From the NCBI GenBank assembly GCA_035252905.1, contig DATFCQ010000158.1, positions 1-39,903 of the forward strand: DNA of 39,903 bases, in the 5' to 3' direction. The stretch comes from AP-15 sp035252905. GTDB lineage: Bacteria > Pseudomonadota > Alphaproteobacteria > ATCC43930 > CGMCC-115725. The notes under the pieces were generated by a model. It had not been told where the DNA came from. It saw only the letters and a program-made list of their open reading frames with translations, and did not search any database. Both the position numbers and the translations under genes were made by a program. Numbering within the stretch: the stretch's first letter is position 1; every line of letters starts with the position of its first letter. Of this stretch, positions 14,269-22,524 are shown piece by piece.

Positions 14269-15222
14269 TCAGTGCGCCGGGGCGTATTTGCCGGCGGTTT
14301 GCGGGGTGATGTCGGGATAGGCGCCTTGTGTCTTCTGCGCCGCCCGCTCGTGCATCTGCAGACGGGTGACGCGCTCCCATTTGCGCTTCAATTCGTCCTT
14401 GACGGTGAAGGCGAGCCGGCCGACGCGCTCGATGTCGAGTTCGATCCGGTCGCCGTCCATGAACGGGTTGAGGCCGCGGTGGTTGGTGCCGGTGGCGAGG
14501 ATGTCGCCCGGTTCGAGCGTGTGGATCGACGACAGCCACTCGATGCAGCGCGGAATTTTGTGCGCCATGTCGCTGGTGTTGAAGTTCTGCATCAGGGTGC
14601 CGTTGTTCGACAGCCGGATCTGCAGATGGTGCGGATCGGGGATCTCGTCGGCGGTGACGAGATAGGGGCCGATCGGGGCAAAGGTGTCGCGCGACTTCAT
14701 CTGGAAAAACACGTTGCCCGAGGGCGGCAGCCCGCGCGCCGAGCCGTCGATAAAGCAGGTATAGCCGAAGACGTAATTCATCGCTTCGGCGGCCTTGACG
14801 TGGCTCGCACGCCGGCCAATGACGACCGCGAGTTCAGCCTCGCCCTCGAAGATCGTGGCCGGCACGTCGGGCAGGACCATCGTGTCGCCCGGGCCGATGA
14901 TGGCGCCCGGCGATTTGTGAAAGGCGTTGATCGGGGCCGGCTCCTTGCGCGTCCCGTCCTCCATGTAATTGACCGCCATGCAGTCGATATTGGTCGGCTT
15001 GGGCAGAGGCGGGCGGACCCTGACCGAGGAGAGCGGCACGCCGCTTCCTTGCGCCGCCGCCTCGTCGAGGCGCCGGCGGTAATCGGAAAAGCGCGCTATC
15101 AGGCCGTTGATCAGGTCGCCCGGCCCGACATGCGGGATGTCGCGCACGACTGCCGACACGTCGACGACGGTCTCGCCTTTGAGGATTCCAAGCTTGTAGT
15201 CGTCGAAATAGAGAATTTTCAT
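14269..15222 (-). CDS. Fumarylacetoacetate hydrolase (FAH)-family protein
   Basis: This 317-residue FAH-fold hydrolase or decarboxylase has a divalent-metal site. The catalytic region includes PTNIDCMAVNYMEDGTRK, FHKSPGAIIGPGDT and IFEGEAELAVVIGRRAS, where FEGEAELA supplies the ExE metal ligands. VFGYTCFIDGSARGLP supplies the third acid (Asp), and GDILATGTNHRG is the usual late signature. The family cleaves C-C bonds or tautomerises 2-oxo acids at the end of aromatic meta-cleavage and related pathways. It begins 14 nt after the cupin gene and probably shares its transcript. Confidence 0.9.
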   Translation of the reverse strand: MKILYFDDYKLGILKGETVVDVSAVVRDIPHVGPGDLINGLIARFSDYRRRLDEAAAQGSGVPLSSVRVRPPLPKPTNIDCMAVNYMEDGTRKEPAPINAFHKSPGAIIGPGDTMVLPDVPATIFEGEAELAVVIGRRASHVKAAEAMNYVFGYTCFIDGSARGLPPSGNVFFQMKSRDTFAPIGPYLVTADEIPDPHHLQIRLSNNGTLMQNFNTSDMAHKIPRCIEWLSSIHTLEPGDILATGTNHRGLNPFMDGDRIELDIERVGRLAFTVKDELKRKWERVTRLQMHERAAQKTQGAYPDITPQTAGKYAPAH

Positions 15223-15236
15223 TTCTATGGCGCTCC

Positions 15237-15587
15237 CTATTCCACGGGGACGAAGATGCAGTGGCGGATCTTGGACTCGACGGCTTTTGACAGGTGGCCC
15301 TTGCCGGTGGTGTCCTCGACGAGGATGACCTCGCCGGCGCCGATCACCCGCGCCTCGCCGTCGCTCGCCGTGATCTGCACGCCGGCGTCGAGGTTGATGA
15401 TGTACTGCCGGCGCGGCGCCGGATGCCAGTCGAGATCATAGGAGGGCGGCACCTCGCGGAAGATGATGCCGGTGGCCGGCAGCCGCTTCGATAACTTGCC
15501 GGAGCGCGTCTCTTCGACCCATTCGATCTCGATGTCGCGGAAATGCGATTGTCCGCTCGCATCGGTATAGAGGTTGTGGATCCGCAT
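15237..15587 (-). CDS. Small cupin-domain protein
   Basis: This 116-residue single-domain cupin contains GIIFREVPPSYDLDWHPAPR, RQYIINLDAGVQITASDGEA and GAGEVILVEDTTGKGHLSKA. These are the GDxxxHxH-like and final GD/GHxx motifs in weakened form (WHPAPRRQY, TGKGH). Some proteins of this type bind small acids or metal. The ATG at 15585-15587 begins MRIHNLYTDASGQSHFRDIE; the longer open frame reads into the acyltransferase gene and is not coding there. It lies between the acyltransferase gene (17 nt) and the FAH-family gene (14 nt) in one operon. Confidence 0.82.
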   Translation of the reverse strand: MRIHNLYTDASGQSHFRDIEIEWVEETRSGKLSKRLPATGIIFREVPPSYDLDWHPAPRRQYIINLDAGVQITASDGEARVIGAGEVILVEDTTGKGHLSKAVESKIRHCIFVPVE

Positions 15588-15604
15588 CGGCGTCAGCTCC
15601 CTCT

Positions 15605-16687
15605 CTATTCTGCACTGCGCCAGTGTAGCGACGGAGCGCCGGCGCGCGCCAGCCCCCTCGACGCGCTCCCCGAACCGCCGCCGCGGTCTCCGCCCGGCTT
15701 CAGGCGCAGGGCCCGGCTCTCGACGAGGTGCCAGGACAAAAAGGCGAGCCCGGCCGCGGCCGGCAGGGCGACGAGAAAAACCTGCCACCAGTTCACCCGG
15801 CCGCCCGAGATCCACATCGCCATCTCCTCGACCGGCCAGCCGTAGATGTAAAGGCCGTAGGACAGGTCGCCGAAACGCGTCGCCGGAAGGGCCGGCAGGC
15901 GCGGATGCCGCGCGAGCCACAGCGCGAGATAGCAGCCGGTCAGCGGAAACAGCAGGATGAATTGGCCGAGCGGCACGCTCGCGATCAGCCCCAGGAGGGC
16001 GATAAGGGCGATGCGCCGGTCGAAGATGCGGGTCTCGCGCAGCTTGTACAGAACCATCCCCACGGCGAAGAAGGCGAGCGTCCAGCCCCAGCCGCCGAGC
16101 GCCTTCAGCGCCGGGAAATGGAGACAGGCGAGGCCCAGAGCCAGCAATGACAACGCGACCGCGAGATTGAGCAGGCGCAAGAGACCGAGCCCCATGACCA
16201 TCAGGTACATCAGGAATTCGTAGCGCAGGCTCCACAGCGGGCCGTTGATTTCGAGCCCGACCGGGTTGCGCACGAATAGCACGCCAGGAAGCGTGCGCAT
16301 GCTCTGGTCAAGCAGGGTGTTGCCGAGCACGTATTTGTAGGGTTCCGGCCGAGAGAAATAAGCGTCCGCCGGCAGCGTCGTCACGAGCGGCCCGAGCACA
16401 AAGGCCGAAAGGAGGGTCACGACGAACAGCGCGGGGAAAATGCGCAATGCGCGCTTGAGCAGGAAATAGAAGGCGTTGCCGGTGGTCTCGAAGCTCTGCG
16501 TAACGAGAAACCCGCTGATCGCAAAAAACACGAACACGCCGGCAAGGCCGAGCACCGCCTGATTGCCGGTGACGACGATCAGCGGTTCGTGCTTCTGGCT
16601 GCCCTCGGCGATCAGAAAGGCATGCGAGAAGATGACCGAGGCGGCGGCGACAAGCCGCAGCGCATCGAAATTGTTCCGCCGCATCAT
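15605..16687 (-). CDS. Acyltransferase 3-family membrane protein
   Basis: This 361-residue integral membrane O-acyltransferase (OafA/NodX/ExoZ type) has about ten hydrophobic helices. The family marks are the start NNFDALRLVAAASVIFSHAF, with catalytic-type His in SHAF, the segment FVFFAISGFLVTQSF, and the RALRIFPALF loop. YGLYIYGWPVEE and WHLVESRALRLK are found near the end. Such proteins acetylate or succinylate extracellular polysaccharides or lipids. ATG 16685-16687 gives the usual MMRRNNFDALR start. It is first in the acyltransferase-cupin-FAH order, although functional linkage is not obvious. Confidence 0.9.
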   Translation of the reverse strand: MMRRNNFDALRLVAAASVIFSHAFLIAEGSQKHEPLIVVTGNQAVLGLAGVFVFFAISGFLVTQSFETTGNAFYFLLKRALRIFPALFVVTLLSAFVLGPLVTTLPADAYFSRPEPYKYVLGNTLLDQSMRTLPGVLFVRNPVGLEINGPLWSLRYEFLMYLMVMGLGLLRLLNLAVALSLLALGLACLHFPALKALGGWGWTLAFFAVGMVLYKLRETRIFDRRIALIALLGLIASVPLGQFILLFPLTGCYLALWLARHPRLPALPATRFGDLSYGLYIYGWPVEEMAMWISGGRVNWWQVFLVALPAAAGLAFLSWHLVESRALRLKPGGDRGGGSGSASRGLARAGAPSLHWRSAE

Positions 16688-16763
16688 CGGGTTGCGGTTT
16701 GCAGCATCGCGGCCTCTGCTAAAATTGTATGGTTTTGCGGAGGAAACGGAAAAGGGCGCGCTC

Positions 16764-17558
16764 GTGACAGAGAGGGCGCAGATCGTCATCGACCGGGTCA
16801 GCCATGTCTATCGGCCCCCGCATGGCCGGCCGGTGCCGGCGCTCGATGGCGTCTCGCTGGCCGTGCGCGACCGCGAATTTGTCGCGCTCTTGGGTCCGAG
16901 CGGCTGCGGCAAAAGCACGCTTCTTTATCTCGTCGGCGGTTTTCTGCCGGTCGAGGAGGGGGTGATCCTGGTCGAGGACAAAAGGGTCACCGGCCCCGGC
17001 CCCGACCGCGGCATCGTGTTTCAGCATTTTGCCCTATTCCCGTGGAAGACGGTCCTGAAGAACGTTCTTTACGGGCTGGAAAAACAGGATCTGCCGCGCG
17101 AGGCCCGGGTTTCGCGCGCCCGCGAATTCATCGCTCTGGTCGGCCTCTCCGGGTTTGAGGACAGCTATCCGGCGCAGCTTTCGGGCGGCATGAAGCAGCG
17201 CGCGGCGATCGCCCGCACGCTCGCCATCGATCCGCGCATCCTGTTGATGGACGAGCCGTTCGGCGCGCTCGACGCGCAGACCCGCAGCCTGATGCAGGTG
17301 GAATTGCTGCGCATCTGGCAGCAGTCGCGCAAAACCGTGATCTTTGTCACCCACGACGTCCAGGAAGCGGTCCTCCTGGCCGAGCGGATCGTCGTGATGT
17401 CGGCGCGCCCCGGACGGGTCAAGGAGATCGTCGAGGTCCGTCTCGACAAGGAGGATCCGGGGCTCGCGCGCAGCCGGCCCTTTGTCGAGATGGTCGATCA
17501 TGTCTGGGGCCTGGTGCGCGGCGAGGCGATCCTCGCCGAGCGCGGCGCCGCACGCTAA
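16764..17558 (+). CDS. NitT/TauT-class ABC transporter, ATP-binding protein
   Basis: This 264-residue ATPase of the SsuB/TauB/NrtD group has Walker A GPSGCGKST (44-52), the Q-loop in VFQHFALFPWKTVLKN, ABC signature LSGGMKQR (139-146), Walker B LLMDEPFGALD (160-170) and the H-loop in FVTHDVQEA. The FPWKT segment after the Q-loop is typical of nitrate/sulfonate/taurine importers. GTG 16764 begins VTERAQIVIDRVSHVY; the frame further upstream overlaps the divergent acyltransferase gene and is not coding. It is the first gene of a four-gene import operon. Confidence 0.93.
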   Translation: MTERAQIVIDRVSHVYRPPHGRPVPALDGVSLAVRDREFVALLGPSGCGKSTLLYLVGGFLPVEEGVILVEDKRVTGPGPDRGIVFQHFALFPWKTVLKNVLYGLEKQDLPREARVSRAREFIALVGLSGFEDSYPAQLSGGMKQRAAIARTLAIDPRILLMDEPFGALDAQTRSLMQVELLRIWQQSRKTVIFVTHDVQEAVLLAERIVVMSARPGRVKEIVEVRLDKEDPGLARSRPFVEMVDHVWGLVRGEAILAERGAAR

Positions 17559-17599
17559 ATTGCCGCGCCGTGCCGCGACCCCGATCGAAGAGAAAGGCC

Positions 17600-18619
17600 A
17601 TGCGAACAGGATCCGTTCTGACGATCGCCGCGGCGCTTCTGGCCCTCGTGACGGCAAGCGCCGGCGCGGCGCCGCTGCCGATCCGCGTCGGCTGGGCCGA
17701 AACCCCGGGCCATCTCGCCCCGCTCGTCGCCGAACTGGCGCGGCGCCACCCCGAGATCATGCCGAACCAGGGCAAGACCTACGATTTCGAGCCGATTCTG
17801 TTCCGCGGCAGCACGCCGCAGATCGAAGCGATCGCGATCAACGACCTCGATGTCGCGGCGTTCTCGGACTCGGCCTTCGCGCTCGCCATCACCAACGCCC
17901 ATCTCAACGTCAAGATCGTCGCCGACGTCTTGCAGACCGGGCACAAGGGCTATTTTCCGGGCGAGTACGTCGTCGCCAAGGACGGCCCAATCAAGACGAT
18001 CGCCGACGTCAAGGGGAAGCGGGTGGCGACCAATGCGATCGGCTCGGAGGCGGATTCGACGATGCGCGCGATGCTGCGTCGCCATGGCATCAAGGACAGC
18101 GATTTCACCACGGTCGAGGCCAATTTCGCCAATCAGCCGGCGATGCTCGAAGGGGGCAAGGTCGACATGATCGAACTCTTGCCGCAGTTCGCGCACGATC
18201 TGATGGCGACCGGCAAATACCGCATCCTGTTCACCGCGGTCGACGTGCACGGCGTTTCGGAATCGGTGTTCTGGGGCATGCGGTCCGACTTCATTCAGGC
18301 GCACCGCCCGGTATTGATCGACTTTCTCGCCGATTACATGCGCGCGGTGCACTGGTTCCTCGATCCAAAGAACCGCAAGGAGGCGCTTGCCATCCTCGTC
18401 GCGGTGACGCACGAGCCCGCGCAGAACCTCGCCTTTGCCTTCACCAGCCACGATTATTATCACCAGCCCGATCTGGTGCCCGACGTCGCCGCGGTGCAGA
18501 AGGAGATCGACGAGGACGTCAAGGTCGGCGTCTTGCCCAAGCGCGTCGTGGTCAGTCCTCGTTATGTCGACCTGTCCTTGATCGAGGCGGCCAAGAAGCG
18601 GCTTGACCATGGCTCCTGA
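17600..18619 (+). CDS. NitT/TauT-class ABC transporter, substrate-binding protein
   Basis: This is a 339-residue periplasmic binding protein of the NMT1/SsuA-like type. The Sec signal peptide is RTGSVLTIAAALLALVTAS with a likely cut after AGA or AGAA near residue 24. The mature part begins LPIRVGWAETPGHLAPLVAE and shows the two-lobe pattern: GSTPQIEAIAINDLDVAAFS and then VKGKRVATNAIGSEADSTMR. The ATG at 17600 is chosen since it starts the signal peptide. The ligand is unknown; sulfonates, nitrate, and aromatic or pyrimidine-like acids are all bound by relatives. Confidence 0.92.
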   Translation: MRTGSVLTIAAALLALVTASAGAAPLPIRVGWAETPGHLAPLVAELARRHPEIMPNQGKTYDFEPILFRGSTPQIEAIAINDLDVAAFSDSAFALAITNAHLNVKIVADVLQTGHKGYFPGEYVVAKDGPIKTIADVKGKRVATNAIGSEADSTMRAMLRRHGIKDSDFTTVEANFANQPAMLEGGKVDMIELLPQFAHDLMATGKYRILFTAVDVHGVSESVFWGMRSDFIQAHRPVLIDFLADYMRAVHWFLDPKNRKEALAILVAVTHEPAQNLAFAFTSHDYYHQPDLVPDVAAVQKEIDEDVKVGVLPKRVVVSPRYVDLSLIEAAKKRLDHGS

Positions 18620-19481
18620 AGCCCAGCCCGTCGCGCTCGGCGAACGCGCCGGCGCCGCCCTCCCGTCCCCGCCCGCCGCGGCGGGGCAGCGTGGCCCTTT
18701 AGCCCGCGGGCCTGACCCGCGGAGAGGGGCGGCGCGTTTCCTCGCGCTCTTGTGGCGCTACACCCCGATCCTCTTATTGGCGCTGGCATGGGAGGGAGCG
18801 ACCCGGCTCGGCTTTGTCTCGCCGCTCGCGCTGCCGGCGCTCGATCGGGTCGGCACGGCGTGGTGGGGGCTCCTGGCGAGCGGCGACCTCGTCGGCAACG
18901 CCGCCCTGTCGCTCGCCCGCGGCGGCGCCGGGCTCGGATTGGCGATCGTGCTCGGCGCCCCGCTCGGGATCCTGATGGCGTGGTCGAAGCCGATCCGGAT
19001 CGCGTTCAACCCGCTCGTCCAGGCGCTCTACCCGATGCCGAAATCGGCATTGATCCCGGTCATGGCCCTGTGGCTCGGCTTCGGCAGCGCCTCGAAGGTG
19101 GTGTTGATCTTTATCGGCTGCATGCTGCCGGTGACCTTGAGCGCGTTCAACGGCGCCCGCGGCACCGAGCAGGTCCTGATCTGGTCGGCCCGCAGCCTGG
19201 GCGCGAGCCGCAGCCGGGTGTTGTGGGAGGTTGTCCTGCCGAGCGCGCTGCCGGAAATCCTGTCCGGCATCCGCACCGCGCTGGCCTTTGCCTTCGTCCT
19301 GCTGGTGTCGACCGAACTGATCGTTGCGCGCGCCGGTCTCGGCTACATGATCGGCTGGCTCGGCGACGGCGGCGTCTATGATGCGATGTTCGCGGTGGTG
19401 TTGACCGTGGCCCTGCTCGGCTTTGCCGCCGACCGGTGCTGGCTCCTGTTGATGCGGCGGGTCTTGCGATGGCGCGTCTGA
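18609..19481 (+). CDS. NitT/TauT-class ABC transporter, permease 1
   Basis: This 290-residue membrane permease of the BPD_transp_1 family has about six helices. The coupling helix motif is LIWSARSLGASRSRVLWEVV (EAAx3Gx9IxLP-like), followed by LPSALPEILSGIRTALAFAF. PMPKSALIPVMALWLGFG and the helical segment LLLALAWEGATRLGFVSPLA are also typical. The ATG at 18609 overlaps the end of the binding-protein gene by 11 nt. The first 45 residues are Pro/Ala/Arg-rich and cytoplasmic. It is a paralogue of the next permease. Confidence 0.93.
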   Translation: MAPEAQPVALGERAGAALPSPPAAAGQRGPLARGPDPRRGAARFLALLWRYTPILLLALAWEGATRLGFVSPLALPALDRVGTAWWGLLASGDLVGNAALSLARGGAGLGLAIVLGAPLGILMAWSKPIRIAFNPLVQALYPMPKSALIPVMALWLGFGSASKVVLIFIGCMLPVTLSAFNGARGTEQVLIWSARSLGASRSRVLWEVVLPSALPEILSGIRTALAFAFVLLVSTELIVARAGLGYMIGWLGDGGVYDAMFAVVLTVALLGFAADRCWLLLMRRVLRWRV

Positions 19482-20332
19482 ACGAGGTCGCCGAGCCCTC
19501 CGGCACTTTTGCCGCGCCGCTCGGCCGGCGCAGCGGCGACCGGCTGCGCGAGGGCCTGCGCAGCCTCGGCCGCACCCTGCGGGCGGGGCTGACCCTGATC
19601 CTGTTGCTTGCCGCCTGGGAGGCGTTCGCCCGCAGCGGCGCGCTCAGCACCTTTCTGCTGCCGCCCTTGTCGGTCGTATGCGAGCGTGTCTGGCAGGATG
19701 CATTGTCGGGCGATCTCGTCGCCAATCTCGGCATTACGCTCTATCGCGCCTTGCTCGGCTTTGCCATCGCCGCCGCGGCGGGGGTCGCGCTCGGCATCGC
19801 GATGACCCGCGGCGCCGTGCTGCGCTGGTTCTTCGACCCGATCGTTTCGGTCGGCTTCCCGATGCCGAAGATTGCCTTTCTGCCGATCTTCATGCTGTGG
19901 TTCGGTCTCTACGACACCTCCAAGGTGACGATGATCGTGTTCAGTGCGATTTTTCCGGTGGTGACGGCGACGGCGGCGGCGACCGAAGGGGTCGAGCGGG
20001 AGATCCTGTGGTCGGCCAGAAGCCTCGGCGCCACCAATCGGCAATTATTGTGGGAGATCATCCTGCCGGCGGCATTACCGCAGATCCTGACCGGATTGCA
20101 GGTGGCCTTGCCGGTTTCATTGATCGTGGCGATCGTCACCGAGATGCTGATGGGCGGACAGGGGCTCGGCGCCGCAATGATCAACGCCTCGCGCTTTGCC
20201 GATTCGCCGGGCGTGTTCGCCGGGATCGTCGAGATCGCCATCGCCGGCCTGTGCCTCGTCAAAGGAATGACAATCCTGCGCCGCCGCCTGCTGCTGTGGC
20301 ACCCGGAAGCGAAGGACCCGACGACCGTTTAG
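19469..20332 (+). CDS. NitT/TauT-class ABC transporter, permease 2
   Basis: This 287-residue permease has the same architecture as permease 1: GFPMPKIAFLPIFMLWFGLY, coupling motif ILWSARSLGATNRQLLWEII and LPAALPQILTGLQVALPVSL. Its ATG overlaps the permease 1 stop, so the two are translationally coupled. The usual transporter of this class uses two copies of one permease, so a heterodimer is implied here. A final basic segment (ILRRRLLLWHPEA) faces the cytoplasm. The ligand is unknown. Confidence 0.93.
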   Translation: MARLNEVAEPSGTFAAPLGRRSGDRLREGLRSLGRTLRAGLTLILLLAAWEAFARSGALSTFLLPPLSVVCERVWQDALSGDLVANLGITLYRALLGFAIAAAAGVALGIAMTRGAVLRWFFDPIVSVGFPMPKIAFLPIFMLWFGLYDTSKVTMIVFSAIFPVVTATAAATEGVEREILWSARSLGATNRQLLWEIILPAALPQILTGLQVALPVSLIVAIVTEMLMGGQGLGAAMINASRFADSPGVFAGIVEIAIAGLCLVKGMTILRRRLLLWHPEAKDPTTV

Positions 20333-20418
20333 GCGGGCTGCCATTGTGAGGACTGAGTCCTCCACGGGCCACTTCGAGCCTGTCTCAGTCATCGCGCCGC
20401 GAAGTCGGCGGCAGGCCT

Positions 20419-20702
20419 TTACATGCGGGACGGCCATCGCTGTGCTCCATGGAGCAGCCGTAGGATCACAACAGCATCGCGTTCGACGCGATAAACAACA
20501 ATAAAGGCGTCCCGTCCACCACCAACTCGCGTGTGCCCTTGATCCGGCCGGGTCGTCCCATGTGCGGGTGATCGGCCAATTGCCGTACAGCCGCTTCGAT
20601 CGCATCGCCCATGGCGATTGCGGCCCGCGGATTGCGCTCTCCGATATGGGTGAGCTGGCTTGCGCGATTGCGCTCGGCAATCGGCAGCCATTCAATCCTC
20701 AC
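20419..20702 (-). pseudogene. ParE/RelE-type toxin with a one-base frameshift
   Basis: From GTG 20700-20702 the frame gives RIEWLPIAERNRASQLTHIG and IKGTRELVVDGTP, a ParE-like fold. A one-base shift near 20505 continues in the other frame as FIVVYRVERDAVVILRLLHG and AQRWPSRM to the TAA at 20419-20421, the exact expected C-terminus (YRVxxDxVxILRxLHGAQxWP). The unshifted frame instead ends in LLLFIASNAMLL. The antitoxin stop and toxin start overlap as GTGA. A deletion of one base in the CCTTTATTG stretch is the simplest cause; a sequencing error is possible. Confidence 0.82.
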
Positions 20703-20998
20703 TCGTTGCGCTCACCCGCCTGCTTCATCAGTTCGGCGCGCTGCCGACGCCAGCTCGCAGAGACTTTTTCGTGCGGGATAAGTGTCACCGCCGGATCGTC
20801 GGCTTCGCGCATGCTCTCTTCAACCTCTGCGCGGAACCAAGCGTCATGCTCACGAACTTTCTGTTGCTGCTTGACGAAGTCCCGCATGAATTCGCGCACA
20901 AGCTGGGAGGCGGGCCGGTGTACGGCCGCGGCTGCGGCCATGAACTGGTCGCGCAGCTCCGCCTCCAGCTTCAGGGTGAACATTGCCTCTTTTGGCAT
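20699..20998 (-). CDS. ParD/RHH-type antitoxin
   Basis: This 99-residue antitoxin has an N-terminal ribbon-helix-helix: FTLKLEAELRDQFMAAAAAV is the beta strand and first helix, and RPASQLVREFMRDFVKQQQK is the second helix. The C-terminus is charged, flexible and toxin-binding (AEVEESMREADDPAVTLIPH). It is predicted to form dimers that bind the palindrome just upstream and repress the operon. ATG 20996-20998 has GGAGG 7 nt before it. The frame is complete while the partner toxin is shifted. Confidence 0.85.
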   Translation of the reverse strand: MPKEAMFTLKLEAELRDQFMAAAAAVHRPASQLVREFMRDFVKQQQKVREHDAWFRAEVEESMREADDPAVTLIPHEKVSASWRRQRAELMKQAGERNE

Positions 20999-21007
20999 GA
21001 GGGCCTC

Positions 21008-21043
21008 CGGGTAAATACATAGTATGTACTATGTATTTACCCG
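21008..21043. promoter_or_regulatory. Perfect 36-bp palindrome, probable antitoxin operator
   Basis: The arm CGGGTAAATACATAGTA (21008-21024) is followed by TG and then its exact reverse complement (21027-21043). It lies 9 bp upstream of the antitoxin ATG on the minus strand, beside the GGAGG ribosome site, and its AT-rich arms can supply a promoter -10 region. It fits an autoregulatory operator for the ribbon-helix-helix antitoxin. Confidence 0.75.
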
Positions 21044-21064
21044 ATTGGCAACAGCACATATGGC

Positions 21065-22369
21065 TCACCCGCCGGGCTCGTAACCGGGGGTCGCCAGCAT
21101 TGGCGGATCGGCGACGTCGACATAGGCGATCCGGCCAAAGCCGTTGAACCCGGTGCGCAGGCAGGCGCCGTAGGCGCCGAGCTGGCCCAGTTCGACCCAA
21201 TCGCCTTCGCGCATGTCGTGCGGTAGGCGGAACGGACCGCGCATGCGGTCGGCGCTGTCGCAGGTCGGGCCCCACAATTCGAAATCGGCGCCCTCCGCCG
21301 CGCCGTCCCCGGGATCACCGGGGCGGATGCGGCGAGCCGGGAAACGGAAGCCGAGTGCTCCGGCATCGGAGAGGCTGCCGTAGATCCCGTCATTGACATA
21401 AAGCCCGTCGCCGCGGCGGTGCTGCACCTGGACGATCAGCGACCCGCCACCCGCGACCAATGCCCGGCCGGGCTCGGCCCACAGCCGCACCGGCGGCGCA
21501 AACAAGGCCGCGCCGGCGGTGATGGCGGCGATAAAATCGGCGAGCGGCGGCGGCACGAGGTCGGGATAGCTGACCGGAAATCCGCCGCCGACGTCGACGA
21601 TATCGACCGCCACCCCGGAGCGGGCGACCGCTTCGGCGGCAAGCGCCATCGCGCGGCGATAGGCTTGCGGATCAAGGCATTGCGAGCCGACGTGAAACGA
21701 GATGCCGAGCCGCGCTGCATGAGGACGGGCGCGGCGCAGCAGCAGCGCCGCCTCTTCCGGCGGCGCCCCGAACTTGCCCGACAGATCGTACGCGCCACCC
21801 CGCGGCACTGCGAGCCGCACGATCAGTCCGAGCGAGGGCGGATCGCCGATGCGGCCGAGCGGTGCCGTCTCGTCCAGGATTTTGGCCAGTTCCTCGGGGC
21901 TGTCGAACGCGAAATCGCCGACGCCGAGCCGGAAGGCCTTGCGGATCGCCGGCCGCGCCTTGACCGGGTGCATGAAATGAATTTCGGCCTCCGGCAGCAG
22001 CCTGCGCACGAGCGTCACCTCGGCGAGCGAGGCGCAGTCGAAATGGCGCACGCCCCCGGCCCAGACCGCGCGCAAGACCCGCGGCTCGGGATTGCACTTG
22101 ACGGCATAGAGGACATCGCCGGGAAAGCTCTCGGCAAAACGCCGCGCCGCGCCGGCGATCGCCGCCGGACGCAGGCAGAACAAGGGCTCGCTTGGCCGCG
22201 CGCGCGCCACCATGTCGTCGACCGTGGGCAGGGCGGCAGGGGTGGACACGCGCATATCGTCCCGGCGGCGCAGATGCGCGCGCCGGGCGGCGAATGCCAG
22301 GTGGCGGCCGGCACGCCGCCGGGTCCGCGGCGGCGCCGGTGCAATGTCGTGGAGGCGGGCTTTGGCCAT
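21065..22369 (-). CDS. Ornithine decarboxylase (fold-type III PLP enzyme)
   Basis: This 434-residue decarboxylase of the alanine-racemase fold makes putrescine from ornithine. The PLP lysine is K91 in YAVKCNPEP. HVGSQ (226-230), the glycine-rich VDVGGGFPVSYPD (259-270) and EPGR (299-302) bind PLP phosphate. C370 in WGPTCDSAD is the catalytic Cys of the eukaryotic-like ornithine decarboxylases and favours ornithine over lysine or diaminopimelate. ATG 22367-22369 has GGAGGG 7 nt upstream; it gives an Arg-rich 38-residue extension before a second possible start at ATG 22253-22255. A structured leader with a small upstream ORF precedes it. Confidence 0.88.
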   Translation of the reverse strand: MAKARLHDIAPAPPRTRRRAGRHLAFAARRAHLRRRDDMRVSTPAALPTVDDMVARARPSEPLFCLRPAAIAGAARRFAESFPGDVLYAVKCNPEPRVLRAVWAGGVRHFDCASLAEVTLVRRLLPEAEIHFMHPVKARPAIRKAFRLGVGDFAFDSPEELAKILDETAPLGRIGDPPSLGLIVRLAVPRGGAYDLSGKFGAPPEEAALLLRRARPHAARLGISFHVGSQCLDPQAYRRAMALAAEAVARSGVAVDIVDVGGGFPVSYPDLVPPPLADFIAAITAGAALFAPPVRLWAEPGRALVAGGGSLIVQVQHRRGDGLYVNDGIYGSLSDAGALGFRFPARRIRPGDPGDGAAEGADFELWGPTCDSADRMRGPFRLPHDMREGDWVELGQLGAYGACLRTGFNGFGRIAYVDVADPPMLATPGYEPGG

Positions 22370-22452
22370 CGCACAACCCTCCGTCAGGGGGGTGTGCCGC
22401 ACCGCCGGTGCATGTCTGCGACGTCCGGGCGGAGCGGCGGTATCGGGTGAAG

Positions 22453-22481
22453 CGCTGCCTCGGGGCTGCTGCCCCGCAGCG
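22453..22481 (-). promoter_or_regulatory. Attenuator-like hairpin between leader ORF and decarboxylase
   Basis: On the minus strand, CGCTGC-GGGGC-AGCA-GCCCC-GAG-GCAGCG forms an 11-bp stem with one small bulge. It begins 2 nt after the stop codon of the leader ORF. A ribosome stalled on that ORF would cover or expose it. No U-tract follows, so a Rho- or translation-based mechanism is more likely than simple intrinsic termination. Confidence 0.5.
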
Positions 22482-22482
22482 G

Positions 22483-22524
22483 TCAGACGAGGGTGCGAGG
22501 TCTTCGCATCGCGTGCCGGGCCAT
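22483..22524 (-). CDS. Leader peptide ORF upstream of ornithine decarboxylase
   Basis: A 13-codon ORF, MARHAMRRPRTLV, runs from ATG 22522-22524 to TGA 22483-22485 within the leader, with AAGGGA about 9-12 nt upstream. It is rich in Arg and ends with Pro-Arg-Thr-Leu-Val, the kind of short basic peptide that can stall ribosomes. In enterobacteria the speFL arrest peptide senses ornithine upstream of speF; an analogous role is proposed here. Its position just before a strong hairpin supports this. Translation is not proven by sequence. Confidence 0.5.
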   Translation of the reverse strand: MARHAMRRPRTLV

